DNA from: Rubrobacter sp.
Lineage (GTDB): Bacteria; Actinomycetota; Rubrobacteria; Rubrobacterales; Rubrobacteraceae
Reading direction: 5' to 3'
Length of the DNA stretch: 15,852 nt
NCBI GenBank assembly: GCA_016781885.1
Contig: JADDPM010000040.1
Coordinates: 1 to 15,852, forward strand
Both the position numbers and the translations under genes were made by a program. Positions 1 to 7,110 of this stretch are shown here, piece by piece. The notes below the pieces were generated by a model. It searched no databases. It was given only the letters and a program-made list of their open reading frames with translations, and was not told the DNA's origin. Each line of letters begins with the position of its first letter. Within the stretch, counting starts at the first letter, position 1.

Positions 1-2
1 TG

Positions 3-533
3 GCGGTGCTCGCGGTGCGGTTCCCCGGACGGGTGGCGGGCTTTATCGAGCGGCCCTCCTACCTCGGGTACGCGCTGCCGGGGATCGTGCTGGCGCTCGC
101 GCTGGTCTTCTTCGGGGCGAACTACGCGCCCGGGATATACGGCACGCTGGCGCTGCTCGTCTTCGCCTATGCGGTCCACTTTCTGCCGCAGGCCGTGGGT
201 GCTACACGAGCGGCGCTTCTACAGGTACGCCCGAGCGTAGAGGAAGCCGCACGCGGGCTCGGAAGGAGTCCTGCTGCGGTGGTTGCGACTATCACCACGC
301 CCCTGATCTCCTCCGGAGTTCTCGCCGGGGCCGCGCTCGTCTTCCTGACTACGATGAAGGAGCTGCCCGCGACCCTGCTCCTCTCCCCCCTCGGGTTCGA
401 CACTCTGGCGACCAGCATCTGGACGGCTGCATCGGAGGCGTTCTTCGCCCGCGCGGCGGCCCCGGCGCTACTCCTGATCCTGGTCTCAGCCCTGCCGATG
501 TACCTCCTCGTCATAAAGGACCGGGCGAAATGA
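3..533 (+). CDS. Iron(III)-type ABC transporter permease, C-terminal part (5' end outside window)
   Basis: The reading frame is open from the window edge, so the true start lies upstream; about 176 C-terminal residues are visible. They contain several hydrophobic membrane segments and an EAA loop (EEAARGLG, then an I-x-x-P-L pattern), the cytoplasmic helix that docks on the ATPase of binding-protein-dependent importers. The stretch MKELPATLLL followed by GFDTLAT is typical of FbpB/AfuB-like iron(III) permeases, which are fused double permeases, so this is probably the second half of a roughly 500-residue protein. Its TGA stop overlaps the next gene's ATG (ATGA), which suggests translational coupling to the ATPase. 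Substrate (iron rather than thiamine or putrescine) is inferred from the family look; the binding protein would be upstream. Confidence 0.9.
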   Translation, partial: AVLAVRFPGRVAGFIERPSYLGYALPGIVLALALVFFGANYAPGIYGTLALLVFAYAVHFLPQAVGATRAALLQVRPSVEEAARGLGRSPAAVVATITTPLISSGVLAGAALVFLTTMKELPATLLLSPLGFDTLATSIWTAASEAFFARAAAPALLLILVSALPMYLLVIKDRAK

Positions 534-1579
534 CAATGATCCGTCTCTCCGGCGTAACCAAGGGCTTCGGCGCGGTAGAAGCCGTGCGAGACCTGGACTT
601 GAAACTCGAACGCGGCAGGCTCTTCGCCCTGCTCGGCCCCTCCGGCTGCGGCAAGACGACCACCCTGCGGCTGCTGGCCGGCTTCGAGTCCCCGGACACG
701 GGCGAGATAGAGATAAACGGTGTCCTGGTCGCCGGACGCGGCACGAACGTCCCGCCCGAAAAGCGACGCGTCGGGGTGGTCTTCCAGGACTACGCCCTCT
801 TCCCCCACCTCTCGGTAGCGAAGAACGTCGCCTACGGTCTAAAGAGCGTTTTGCGGGGTAAGAACAAGGAGGCGCGGGTGGCGGAGGTGCTCGCCCTCGC
901 CCGCCTGACAGGGCTGGAGGACCGGATGCCGCACGAGCTCTCCGGCGGGCAGCAGCAGCGGGTCGCCCTCGCGCGCGCCCTGGCACCGGAGCCCGCGGTG
1001 GTCCTTCTCGACGAGCCGTTCAGCAACCTCGACGCCTCCTTGCGAGCCGAAGTGCGAGCGGAGATGCGCGAGATCCTGACCGCCGCGAAAGCGACCGCCG
1101 TCTTCGTTACCCACGACCAGGCCGAGGCCCTGAGCGTCGCCGACGAGGTCGCTGTAATGTTCGGCGGAACCATAGTACAAGTTGCCCCGCCCGAAGAGCT
1201 CTACCACCGCCCGGCTACCCGCGCCGTCGCCGAGTTCGTCGGCGAGGCCAACTTCGTGTCAGGCACCGCCGATGATGGTCGGCTCCATTGTGTCCTCGGC
1301 GACGTCCCTGCGTGTGGAACATGCGCGGGCAACGTCGAGGCCATGCTTCGCCCCGAGGCCCTGCGTCTCAGGGCTCTTGCCGACGAGCAGGCCTCTCCGG
1401 CCGGGGCCGTGGCGACGGTACTCGCGCGAGAGTTCTACGGCCACGACCAGCTAATAAAGCTGCGCCTGGATTCCGGCCCGGTGCTGTGCTCCCGTCTGGG
1501 CGGCGGACCCGGCTTCAGGCCCGGCGAGCGTGTAGCCGTGGAGGTCCAGGGACCCGCGCTCGTCTTCCCGAAGCCCTAG
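530..1579 (+). CDS. ABC transporter ATP-binding protein, FbpC-like (349 aa)
   Basis: This is the ATPase that would power the preceding permease in import across the cytoplasmic membrane. Visible motifs in order are Walker A GPSGCGKT at residues 36-43, Q-loop Q86, signature LSGGQQQR at 137-144, Walker B VVLLDEP at 157-163, D-loop NLD at 166-168 and switch H195. The region after about residue 240 is a TOBE-like regulatory domain, as in iron, spermidine and sugar importers. A length near 350 aa is normal for the family. The start ATG lies inside the permease stop (ATGA). The gene ends 5 bp before the convergent folE stop, so no separate terminator fits between them. Iron(III) is the likeliest substrate from the paired permease, but homology alone does not fix it. 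Confidence 0.93.
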   Translation: MTMIRLSGVTKGFGAVEAVRDLDLKLERGRLFALLGPSGCGKTTTLRLLAGFESPDTGEIEINGVLVAGRGTNVPPEKRRVGVVFQDYALFPHLSVAKNVAYGLKSVLRGKNKEARVAEVLALARLTGLEDRMPHELSGGQQQRVALARALAPEPAVVLLDEPFSNLDASLRAEVRAEMREILTAAKATAVFVTHDQAEALSVADEVAVMFGGTIVQVAPPEELYHRPATRAVAEFVGEANFVSGTADDGRLHCVLGDVPACGTCAGNVEAMLRPEALRLRALADEQASPAGAVATVLAREFYGHDQLIKLRLDSGPVLCSRLGGGPGFRPGERVAVEVQGPALVFPKP

Positions 1580-1584
1580 CGCAG

Positions 1585-2172
1585 CTACAGGGTAGAACGG
1601 CCCCGGGAGATCAGGGCGAGCACCTCCATCCTGCGCCCGGCGTCTTCCTCAAAAGCACCCCGCGCCGCCGACGTTACTGCAAGGCTGCCGGTAGTCTCCG
1701 AATGGCGCATTGTCATGCACGACTGCGCGGCCTCGACGACCACGACGGCGCCCTGGGCGTCCAAAGACTCGTATACTGCATCGGCGACCTGGGCGGTAAG
1801 GCGCTCCTGGAGCTGGGGTCTCCTGGCGTAGCCGTTCACCACGCGCGCGAGCTCCGAGAAGCCCGCTACCTTGCCGTTCGGGACGTATGCCACATGAGCC
1901 TTCCCCGTGAAGGGGAGGAGATGGTGTTCACACATCGAGGCCACCGGCAAGTCACGGACGAGGATCAGGTCGCGCGTCTCTTCGGCGAAGCTGGCTTCGA
2001 GGTGGCAGGCGGGGTCTTCGTGGAGGCCGGAGAAGAGTTGAGCGTATGCTTCGGCTACTCGTTCCGGCGTCTCCAGCAGCCCCTCCCGATCCGGGTCCTC
2101 GCCGATGGCGATAAGTATCTCTCGCACCGCCCGCGCAACGCGCTGCTGCGCGCTGTGCTGCTCGTCCGCCAC
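1585..2172 (-). CDS. folE: GTP cyclohydrolase I
   Basis: This enzyme converts GTP to 7,8-dihydroneopterin triphosphate, the first step of tetrahydrofolate synthesis, in the cytoplasm. The 195-aa length is normal. Zinc ligands are visible as C81 and H84 in SMCEHHLLPF and C152 in QSCMTMR; H83 matches the catalytic histidine. The N-terminal helix (EDPDREGLLETPERVAEAY) and the KVAGFSELARVV segment are also characteristic. I chose the GTG start at 2172, which lies 9 nt after the stop of the HAD gene. It is the third gene of a tight minus-strand run with the DUF5808-like and HAD genes. A phosphatase beside folE could act in pterin or nucleotide metabolism, but that is only a suggestion from position. 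Confidence 0.96.
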   Translation of the reverse strand: MADEQHSAQQRVARAVREILIAIGEDPDREGLLETPERVAEAYAQLFSGLHEDPACHLEASFAEETRDLILVRDLPVASMCEHHLLPFTGKAHVAYVPNGKVAGFSELARVVNGYARRPQLQERLTAQVADAVYESLDAQGAVVVVEAAQSCMTMRHSETTGSLAVTSAARGAFEEDAGRRMEVLALISRGRSTL

Positions 2173-2181
2173 GGCAGCTAC

Positions 2182-2865
2182 CTAACCTTTCACGAACGCC
2201 GGCAGCCCGCATAGATCCGGCAGGGTCGCGACAGCCTCCGGAGCCTCGATGCCGCCCTTGCGGTCTACGAGTACGGCGTCGATACCTGCAGCAGCGGCGC
2301 CACGGATGTCCGAGATTGGATCGTTGCCGACGTGTACGACGCGATCGCGGTGAACGCCGGCGATCCGCAGAGCCTCGTCGAAGATAGTGCCATCCGGCTT
2401 CTCGGAACCTACCTTCGCCGAGGCCACGATGCCGTTAAAGTAGCGCGTCCAGCCCAGCTCTTGGAGCACCGTGGTTAGCTCCACGTCCCAGTTCGAGACC
2501 ACGTAGAGCGGGAGATCCATCCCTATCAGCTCCTCCATTACCGCCTCGGACTCGGGATAGGGATTGTAGAGGATACGTCTTTCCATGACCTCGTCGAGGG
2601 CTTCAGCCGGGGCGTCGAGACTAAGAGCATCGGCGACCCTGCGAGCGTTCTCGCGCCGGAACCCGGCTAGCTTCTCCTCGGTCGGGTAATTTATATTCTC
2701 GTTAATGTGCGTCCGCAGGCTCTCCCAGATCGGACCCTCCGCCTGCTCGACGGTCAGAGATCCGTTCGTGGCGTAGGGCCTCAAGTCCTCGACGTAGCCC
2801 TCGATGTCCAGGTCCACCCAGAGGAGCGTCCCGTCCACGTCTAGAAAGACGGCATCGTAGCGCAA
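2182..2865 (-). CDS. HAD-superfamily hydrolase, subfamily IA (227 aa)
   Basis: This is a cytoplasmic phosphatase-type hydrolase that uses an aspartyl-phosphate intermediate. Motif I is FLDVDGTLL with nucleophile D9 and D11; motif II is the S124-N125 pair in VVSNWD; motif III is K156 in SEKPDG; motif IV is GNDPISDIRGA with D182 and D186. A helical cap lies between residues of about 20 and 100, as in subfamily IA phosphoglycolate phosphatase-like enzymes. The start is TTG at 2865, because MRYDAVFLD fits the family N-terminus and no ATG/GTG lies close upstream in frame. The preceding small gene stops 3 nt upstream, and folE begins 9 nt downstream, so it is mid-operon. The substrate cannot be told from sequence. 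Confidence 0.93.
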   Translation of the reverse strand: MRYDAVFLDVDGTLLWVDLDIEGYVEDLRPYATNGSLTVEQAEGPIWESLRTHINENINYPTEEKLAGFRRENARRVADALSLDAPAEALDEVMERRILYNPYPESEAVMEELIGMDLPLYVVSNWDVELTTVLQELGWTRYFNGIVASAKVGSEKPDGTIFDEALRIAGVHRDRVVHVGNDPISDIRGAAAAGIDAVLVDRKGGIEAPEAVATLPDLCGLPAFVKG

Positions 2866-2868
2866 ACT

Positions 2869-3099
2869 CTAGCCCCCACACCCAGAGCGTAGCCGCCAGA
2901 TCAACCCCGCGAGCAGGAGCGCGTGTAGCGGGTGGCGGGGCGTGTTCCGCAGGTTCACGGTCCAGCCCACCCCAAAGAAGGTAGGCACGAGGAAGCGTCT
3001 CTCTTTAAGGCTCCAGAACGTTCTACGGGCGCGTCGAAGGCTCGGCACCCGCAAGCCGTAGGGCATGAGCCCGAAGATTTTGCCGTGGGACGCCGTCAT
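2869..3099 (-). CDS. Small DUF5808-like protein (76 aa)
   Basis: The core FLVPTFFGVGWTVNLRNTPR followed by a short hydrophobic stretch (LHALLLAGLIW) resembles the DUF5808 motif (F-V-P-K-R-F-G-x-G-W-T-x-N-F). That motif occurs as a short domain or C-terminal tail in many actinobacterial membrane proteins; its function is unknown. The N-terminus is basic (many R/K), and one weak membrane helix is possible near the C-terminus. A clear ribosome site, GGAGG, lies 6 nt before the ATG. The gene stops 3 nt before the HAD start and looks like the first gene of the DUF5808-HAD-folE run. A TATACT hexamer at 3134-3139 could be its -10. The domain call is from memory of the motif. Confidence 0.62.
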   Translation of the reverse strand: MTASHGKIFGLMPYGLRVPSLRRARRTFWSLKERRFLVPTFFGVGWTVNLRNTPRHPLHALLLAGLIWRLRSGCGG

Positions 3100-3155
3100 G
3101 CGTACCTCCGGTTCGTAGTGGATTCTTCTATAGAGTATAGCGTGAACACCAGCCG

Positions 3156-3389
3156 CTACGAGAGTATCTCAGCCTCGAAGCCGTGCTCTTCGGAGAGCTT
3201 GCCGAGCGTGTTCTCGATATTGTCGGCGAGGTCCGACGAGACGTCGAAGTACGCCGTCTGGGGGTAGGTGTCTTCGGGCTCCGAGTCGACGTACTCGTAG
3301 TCTGCCCCGATCTCGTCGAGGGCGTCGCGCACGAGCTCCAGCTCCGCCTCGCTCTTCAGGTTGGCTACCCGCAAAATAGATTCTGGCAT
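3156..3389 (-). CDS. Small acidic hypothetical protein (77 aa)
   Basis: I do not recognise a named family. The protein is strongly acidic (runs such as DSEPEDTY) and has no membrane segment or cysteine. Predicted strand and helix order from reading it is beta (ILRVANL), helix (SEAELELVRDALDEIG), beta (ADYEYVDSE), beta (TAYFDVS), helix (LADNIENTLGKLSEEHG), beta (FEAEIL), which suggests a small ferredoxin-like or DUF2007-like alpha/beta fold. The ATG lies 9 nt after the aminopeptidase stop on the same strand, so the two are probably co-transcribed; no good ribosome site is visible, consistent with coupling. The even codon use and clean alpha/beta pattern support a real gene. Confidence 0.7.
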   Translation of the reverse strand: MPESILRVANLKSEAELELVRDALDEIGADYEYVDSEPEDTYPQTAYFDVSSDLADNIENTLGKLSEEHGFEAEILS

Positions 3390-3398
3390 GGATAAAGA

Positions 3399-4499
3399 CT
3401 ACCCGAAATCGTAATCGAGAAACGCGCCGTCGCGCTGTATGAGCTCCCCGTCGGCGTAGAGCTCGCCGCCCTCACGCAGGTCGCAGATCAGATCCCAGTG
3501 GACGCTCGACTCGTTCTTGCCGCCGGTCTTCTCATAGGAGCGCCCCACCGCGAGATGCACCGTACCGCCGAGCTTCTCGTCGAAGAGGATGTTCTTCGTC
3601 GCGCGCGGGATGCCGTAGTTCGTCCCGATCCCAAGCTCCCCGAGGTACCGCGCGCCCTCGTCAGCATCGAGCATCGCGTTCAGGTACTCCTCCCCCTTCT
3701 CCGCGCTCGCCTCTACGACCTTCCCTCCCTCGAAGCGCAGCCTCACGCCGGAGACCTCCCGGCCTGCGACCGCGACGGGGATGCCGAAAGAGACCTCGCC
3801 GTTCACGGAGTCTTCGACGGGACCCGTAAAGATCTCACCGCACGGCATGTTGTGCGACCCGTCGCCGTTGAGGAACTTCCGGCCTTTTATGGACATCGTC
3901 AGGTCCGTGCCGGGACCGCTGATGCGGATCTCGTCGGCCTGTTCGAGCCTCTCGATGAGCCGCTGTTGCTCCTTCGCCTTCTCCTTCCAGTACCCGACGG
4001 GATCGTCCTCGTTCAGGACCATCGCCCCGAAGACGAACTCCTCGTAGTCCGCGAGGCTCATCTCGGACTCCTGGGCCAGGGCCTCCGTGGGGAAGAGTGT
4101 TAACGCCCAGCGGTCCTTGGCGAGCACGATCTCCTGGACCTCCTTATCCCGCTTGCTCAGCGCCTGCTGCTTCTGCGGGTCCACAGCCGCGAGGGCGCGG
4201 GTGTTCTGGGGGGACATGATCGAGATGAAGGCGTCGGCGCCATCGTATATCGAACGGACTATAGAGGGCGTCTGCGCGAAGTGAACATCCTTGGCGTGCC
4301 GGAAGAAGAGCTCCTGCATCCCGGGAAGGGAGACCTGGGGGATCGGGGTGGCACCCACGTCGAGGAGCCTCGTGTAGACCTCCTTTATTAATGGCTCCGC
4401 CGCCACCCCGCCAGAGACGACGACCTGCTCCCCCTCCCCCGCCCCGACCGAGTAATCCACCAGCACCCGCGCCAGCTTCATGAGACGTTCATCTCTCAC
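3399..4499 (-). CDS. M29-family aminopeptidase (366 aa)
   Basis: This is a cytoplasmic metallo-aminopeptidase of the thermophilic aminopeptidase family (AmpS/AmpT/PepS type), which removes N-terminal residues using two metal ions. Likely metal ligands, numbered from the chosen start, are E222 (CGEIFTGP), E288 (LGELGIGTN), H315 (GTVHLAVG), and H334 and D336 (SSVHWDLICD). The 366-aa length fits the family. The open frame continues upstream to 4781, but the family N-terminus is VRDERLMKLARVLV. A strong AAGGAG lies 9 nt before the GTG at 4499, so I place the start there; the longer version would overlap the divergent NUDIX gene. The 77-aa gene follows 9 nt after the stop. Confidence 0.93.
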   Translation of the reverse strand: MRDERLMKLARVLVDYSVGAGEGEQVVVSGGVAAEPLIKEVYTRLLDVGATPIPQVSLPGMQELFFRHAKDVHFAQTPSIVRSIYDGADAFISIMSPQNTRALAAVDPQKQQALSKRDKEVQEIVLAKDRWALTLFPTEALAQESEMSLADYEEFVFGAMVLNEDDPVGYWKEKAKEQQRLIERLEQADEIRISGPGTDLTMSIKGRKFLNGDGSHNMPCGEIFTGPVEDSVNGEVSFGIPVAVAGREVSGVRLRFEGGKVVEASAEKGEEYLNAMLDADEGARYLGELGIGTNYGIPRATKNILFDEKLGGTVHLAVGRSYEKTGGKNESSVHWDLICDLREGGELYADGELIQRDGAFLDYDFG

Positions 4500-4577
4500 A
4501 AAAACACGCTCCTTCGTCCCGTACAATCTCCGGCAGAGCTTACCACCAACCCATGCAGACCGGATAGACTCACACGC

Positions 4578-5162
4578 ATGAACGCGAGCAACGAACCAGG
4601 CAAGAACATGAGCCTCCTCGAACGCCTGGCCGCCGCTCTCGCCGACTTCCAGCCGTCGCTCATAGAGCCGCAAGGGCGGAGGCAGGCCGCCGTCGCCCTG
4701 ATGCTCCGCGAGCGGGACCTCGGCCTGGAGCTCCTCGTCATCAGGCGCTCCGAGAACAAGCACGACCCCTGGTCGGGGCACATGGCGCTCCCCGGTGGCG
4801 GCCGCGAGTCCAAAGATAGAGACGTTTACGACACCGCCCGCCGCGAGACGCTCGAAGAGATCGGCATGGACCTGGACGAGGGCCGTTATCTGGGCCGCCT
4901 CGACGACGTAGGCCCCCGGACGATGCCCGGCAGGCTAGTTGTCTCGACGGTAGTGGTCGCCCTGGACGCCGAGCCCGGTCGCCTCGACCCGCGAGAGATA
5001 GACGAGGCGCTATGGGTGCCGGTCGACCGCCTGGTAGACGAGGAGGTCGAGATCCCTGACTTCCCCGGGAGCTGGCCCGCCTTCACCTACAAAGACCGCT
5101 ACGTCATCTGGGGCCTCACCCATCGCATCCTCACGCAGCTGCGGGTATTGATCCCTGCGTAA
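4578..5162 (+). CDS. NUDIX hydrolase, CoA pyrophosphatase-like (194 aa)
   Basis: It hydrolyses a nucleoside diphosphate linked to another moiety, using Mg2+. The NUDIX motif spans about residues 73-97, with the catalytic RETLEEIG core at 89-96. The preceding LLVIRRSENKHDPWSGHMALPGG segment, with D residues where the first NUDIX glutamate would sit, matches the NudL/CoA-pyrophosphatase branch (H-x-G-x-x-x-x-P-G-G). CoA or a related dinucleotide is therefore the likeliest substrate, as inference. Two starts are possible: ATG 4578 or ATG 4608 (MSLLERLAAAL). Neither has a strong ribosome site, and the second is closer to family N-termini. It diverges from the aminopeptidase gene across 78 bp. Confidence 0.9.
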   Translation: MNASNEPGKNMSLLERLAAALADFQPSLIEPQGRRQAAVALMLRERDLGLELLVIRRSENKHDPWSGHMALPGGGRESKDRDVYDTARRETLEEIGMDLDEGRYLGRLDDVGPRTMPGRLVVSTVVVALDAEPGRLDPREIDEALWVPVDRLVDEEVEIPDFPGSWPAFTYKDRYVIWGLTHRILTQLRVLIPA

Positions 5163-5362
5163 GTTCCGCGTACTACGTTCCTATCTGCAGTGCGATATCT
5201 ATACGATCCTTGAGCTCGTCTAGCAGTACCGCCCCGGGCATAGTCCGCAGAAGAGGCGCAGCCACCTACCCTCCAGAGGCAGCGGGGCAAACCCCGTACC
5301 ACTCGCTTGTAGGCGCAATTCTGTGCGCCTGACATCGTAACTGAAGCCAAATAAGAAAGTGA
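5163..5362. other. Non-coding stretch after the NUDIX gene with two hairpins
   Basis: No gene is supported here. Two short perfect hairpins are visible: CGGGG/CCCCG around a CAAA loop at 5283-5296, and AGGCGCA/TGCGCCT with a 6-nt loop at 5311-5330. Neither has a T-tract, so they are not textbook terminators, though together they could end the NUDIX transcript. The region leads directly into the degraded IS630 remnant. Confidence 0.4.
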
Positions 5363-5583
5363 GTGAGGAAGCTGATCGAGGAGGGGCGGGGCTGCAAGTT
5401 GGTTTTACCTGCCGCCGTTTTCGCTGACCACAACCCCAGCGAGTAGACGCTCTCGAAGATCAAGAGCGCCTGGCGGCGAGGCGGAGCCCGAACCCGGGAG
5501 ACCCTGCTGGAGGCCATGGGCGCGGCGCTCTCGCCCGGGATGTCCAGGGCTTCTTCGAACCGTTGCGGGTATGACGCGTCTCT
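5363..5583 (+). pseudogene. IS630-family transposase remnant (C-terminal end)
   Basis: Reading the + strand from 5363 gives VRKLIEEGRGCKLVLP and then DHNPSE at about 5427. This matches the IS630 pattern V-R-x-L-I-E-E-x-G-C-K-L-x-x-L-P-P-Y-S-P-D-L-N-P-I-E around the last catalytic acidic residue. A TAG directly after this motif breaks the frame. Beyond it comes TLSKIKSAWRRGGARTRETL, then LLEAMGAALS, a classic IS630 C-terminus. A further frameshift follows, after which GFFE and RCGY recall the terminal GFF-x-HCGY motif. So only about 75 codons of a normally ~350-residue transposase remain, with a nonsense codon and at least one frameshift. No terminal repeats could be identified. The element is dead. 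It abuts a broken SnoaL-like fragment on the other strand, which it may have truncated. Confidence 0.8.
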
Positions 5584-5610
5584 TTGACTATCGTGATGAA
5601 GCTGTTGAAG

Positions 5611-5697
5611 CCAGACCTCTTCTCAGACGCGGTTGAATAGCGCCTTGTTCTCTTCTACACTCACCGGGTAATTTGACGCGTCGCCTGCTTTAGCCAT
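5611..5697 (-). pseudogene. Truncated SnoaL/ester-cyclase-like gene start
   Basis: A strong ribosome site (AGGAGACAGGA immediately before ATG 5697) introduces a 24-codon ORF ending at TGA 5623-5625. Its last residues ENKALFNRV, followed in the same frame past the stop by EEVW, match the first helix of SnoaL-like proteins (E-N-K-A-x-x-R-R-F-Y-E-E-V-W). After EEVW the similarity stops and the IS630 remnant begins about 30 bp further on. I read this as the 5' end of a second SnoaL-like gene, killed by a nonsense codon and truncation. It lies 25 bp downstream of the intact NTF2-like gene on the same strand, so the two were probably one transcription unit. It could instead be an unrelated short ORF; the family call rests on about 13 residues. 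Confidence 0.5.
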
Positions 5698-5722
5698 TCC
5701 TGTCTCCTCTCTGGTTCTCTCT

Positions 5723-6151
5723 TTACACCGGGTACTCACGTATCCTGATGACCTTACCGCCCCGCACGAAACATTCGTGCAGGAAAGGCTCCTCGGCCGG
5801 CTCGCCTTCCATGCCGGAGCATCCGAGGAGACGTCCCACGACGAGGACGCCGTCGCCGAACTCTAGGAAGGTCTCCGCCGAGATCCGCGGTCCCCCTCCG
5901 TCGGCAGCGCGGCGGAACGCGTCGCGCAAGACAGCTGGCAGCCCATGTCGCGCACCGTCGAAGGGCAGGCGTGTAACCATAGGGTGTATCCACTCAACCC
6001 GCGGGTCCACGCAACTCGCGAGGGCTTGCTCATCGTCCTCCTCGAGGGCTCCATACATCGAGCGGACTACGGCGGCGTCCTCCGTGATCTCTCCAGCGGC
6101 GGGAGATCCTCCGTAACCCGGGCGTCCCTCGTGTCTTCTGATCTTCGACAT
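5723..6151 (-). CDS. NTF2/SnoaL-like protein (142 aa)
   Basis: The protein has the nuclear transport factor 2 / SnoaL-like fold used by ketosteroid isomerases, polyketide cyclases and many uncharacterised small enzymes. The helix EDAAVVRSMYGALEEDDEQAL, the strand VDPRVEWIHP and the later FLEFGDGVLVVGRL and CFVRGGKVIRIREYPV strands show the order expected of the family. The acidic D/E-rich N-terminal helix and the R-x-G-K-V-x-R-x-R-E-Y end are typical. The first 25 residues are basic and not conserved. The start ATG 6151 has GGAAG about 6 nt upstream. Substrate is unknown. A small broken membrane ORF lies upstream and a broken SnoaL fragment downstream on the same strand, forming one probable transcription unit. 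Confidence 0.87.
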   Translation of the reverse strand: MSKIRRHEGRPGYGGSPAAGEITEDAAVVRSMYGALEEDDEQALASCVDPRVEWIHPMVTRLPFDGARHGLPAVLRDAFRRAADGGGPRISAETFLEFGDGVLVVGRLLGCSGMEGEPAEEPFLHECFVRGGKVIRIREYPV

Positions 6152-6209
6152 GCGAACTTCCTTGCCTGTAATCTTCTGGCGGTGCTCCGCCTCTTGGCGA
6201 CTTCCGTCC

Positions 6210-6421
6210 TCAAGCAGCGATCTCCGAACGCAGGGGCGGCAAGGCCGCGTCGCTGCTTGTTCGCCGGCTCGCGCCGGGCACCGGATTGAACAGGGCCCCC
6301 GACACCGTCCGCCCGAGCGACATGGGGCCCGGACCGTTCGCTACCAGCAACATGATCACCCCCCGAGAGCGAGCACGAGCGCCGCGTTGGTCTCTTCCTT
6401 GCTCAGCAGCCTGCCGTACAT
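6210..6421 (-). pseudogene. Small membrane-protein ORF broken at a G6 tract
   Basis: ATG 6421 has an excellent ribosome site (AAAGGAG plus AGGA just before the start). It begins MYGRLLSKEETNAALVLALG but stops at TGA 6356-6358, right after a run of six G on the minus strand (6359-6364). Adding one G to this tract would join the peptide to VIMLLVANGPGPMSLG and continue to TGA 6210-6212, giving about 70 residues with one membrane helix across the join (AALVLALG to VIMLLVA). I recognise no family. The hydrophobicity on both sides of the break argues for a real gene disrupted by a homopolymer indel, a phase-variable tract, or a sequencing error. It would be first in a unit with the NTF2-like gene at 6151. 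Confidence 0.5.
6211..6259. repeat. 10-bp inverted repeat enclosing a GC hairpin
   Basis: CAAGCAGCGA at 6211-6220 is perfectly complemented by TCGCTGCTTG at 6250-6259. Inside it sits a second perfect hairpin, GCGGC-AAG-GCCGC. The nested structure lies between the broken membrane ORF and the NTF2-like gene. There is no T-tract, so it is a possible RNA structure or processing site rather than a plain terminator. Confidence 0.45.
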
Positions 6422-7058
6422 TCCTGCGTCTCCTTTCCTAGTCGAGCGCGGTCGTCGTGTTACCCGCCTCCTGCACAAACGGTCTTCCCGTTACTCGCAA
6501 CCCCCATCGGGTTGCATCTACTGCTAACTTATCCTGGCGCGAGAGCGGAGGCTATAGGACATTTGCCCTATCGATTCCACATGTTTTTTCGCATGAACGG
6601 CTGGCGGCTAACCTAGCCAAAGACTTCTCGCCTAGCGCCAAGGGGACGAGATGCCTCTATTCACCGAGCTGCCGAAGACCTGAGCCTGTTGAAAAACTCG
6701 ATCTAGGCACGTTCACGGCTGCGTAGACCACCTCTAGAGGCTCAAAATCAGGCTTTAGAGGTCCGAAACAGGCGTTCCTCCCCAGATCAGCAAGCCCAAG
6801 AGGCTTAAGACAACCGCCGAGCCAACCTATCGTGGAGTCGGGTAGGGCTAGCGGTGCTGAACCCCCAGCCTTCCTCCTTCGTGGCATTATCCAGCGGGTT
6901 GCCGCTAAGAGGTCTTCTCAGAAACTAGGCCTCCGGTGTACAGGTTCTCGGAAACTCAGCATATCCCCGGTCGCATACCCTATAGGACCGAGGCTGAGTG
7001 GCATCTGCTGAGTATTACGCGAGCCTGTTGGACCGGGGCAATCATACGTACGAACCAC
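6422..7058. other. 637-bp gene-poor stretch with one hairpin and a possible IS end
   Basis: No gene is supported on either strand; open frames here have no family motifs and weak starts. Recognisable items are a perfect 7-bp hairpin GCAACCC/GGGTTGC with a 5-nt loop at 6497-6515, which would fall in the leader of the ORF starting at 6421, and a string CCTGTTGAAAAACTCG near 6686 that looks like the terminal repeat of an IS1182- or IS5-type element. No matching second end or transposase is visible. Base composition is less GC-rich than the flanking genes, as expected of old insertion debris. Confidence 0.45.
6497..6515 (-). promoter_or_regulatory. Leader hairpin upstream of the 6421 ORF
   Basis: A perfect 7-bp inverted repeat (GCAACCC/GGGTTGC) with a 5-nt loop lies about 75 nt before ATG 6421. 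On the minus strand it would form in the 5' leader. No T-tract follows, so it is not an attenuator-type terminator. A regulatory role is only a possibility. Confidence 0.3.
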
Positions 7059-7094
7059 AAAAAAAAAGAGCCGGGCCCCGTGAGGAGCCCGGCC
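7059..7094 (-). terminator. Rho-independent terminator of the secreted-protein gene
   Basis: On the minus strand GCCGGGC (7087-7093) pairs with GCCCGGC (7070-7076), with further G-C pairs around a short loop, and nine T follow (the A9 run at 7059-7067 on the + strand). It lies about 17 bp after the stop of the gene at 7111-7374. This is the clearest terminator in the window and marks that gene as a single-gene unit. Confidence 0.93.
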
Positions 7095-7110
7095 CACCAT
7101 TTGCCTTTCT

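Noticed and set aside
1288..2214. 308-aa open frame on the + strand
   Set aside because: It runs antisense to folE and over the end of the ATPase gene. It has no family motif, while both overlapped genes have clear ones.
4500..4781. 94-residue N-terminal extension of the M29 aminopeptidase frame
   Set aside because: It overlaps the NUDIX gene on the other strand, is not family-like, and a GTG with a strong AAGGAG sits at 4499.
6657..6887. 76-aa minus-strand open frame in the gene-poor stretch
   Set aside because: No ribosome site or family motif; its end reads through the IS-like end sequence, so it is probably chance.
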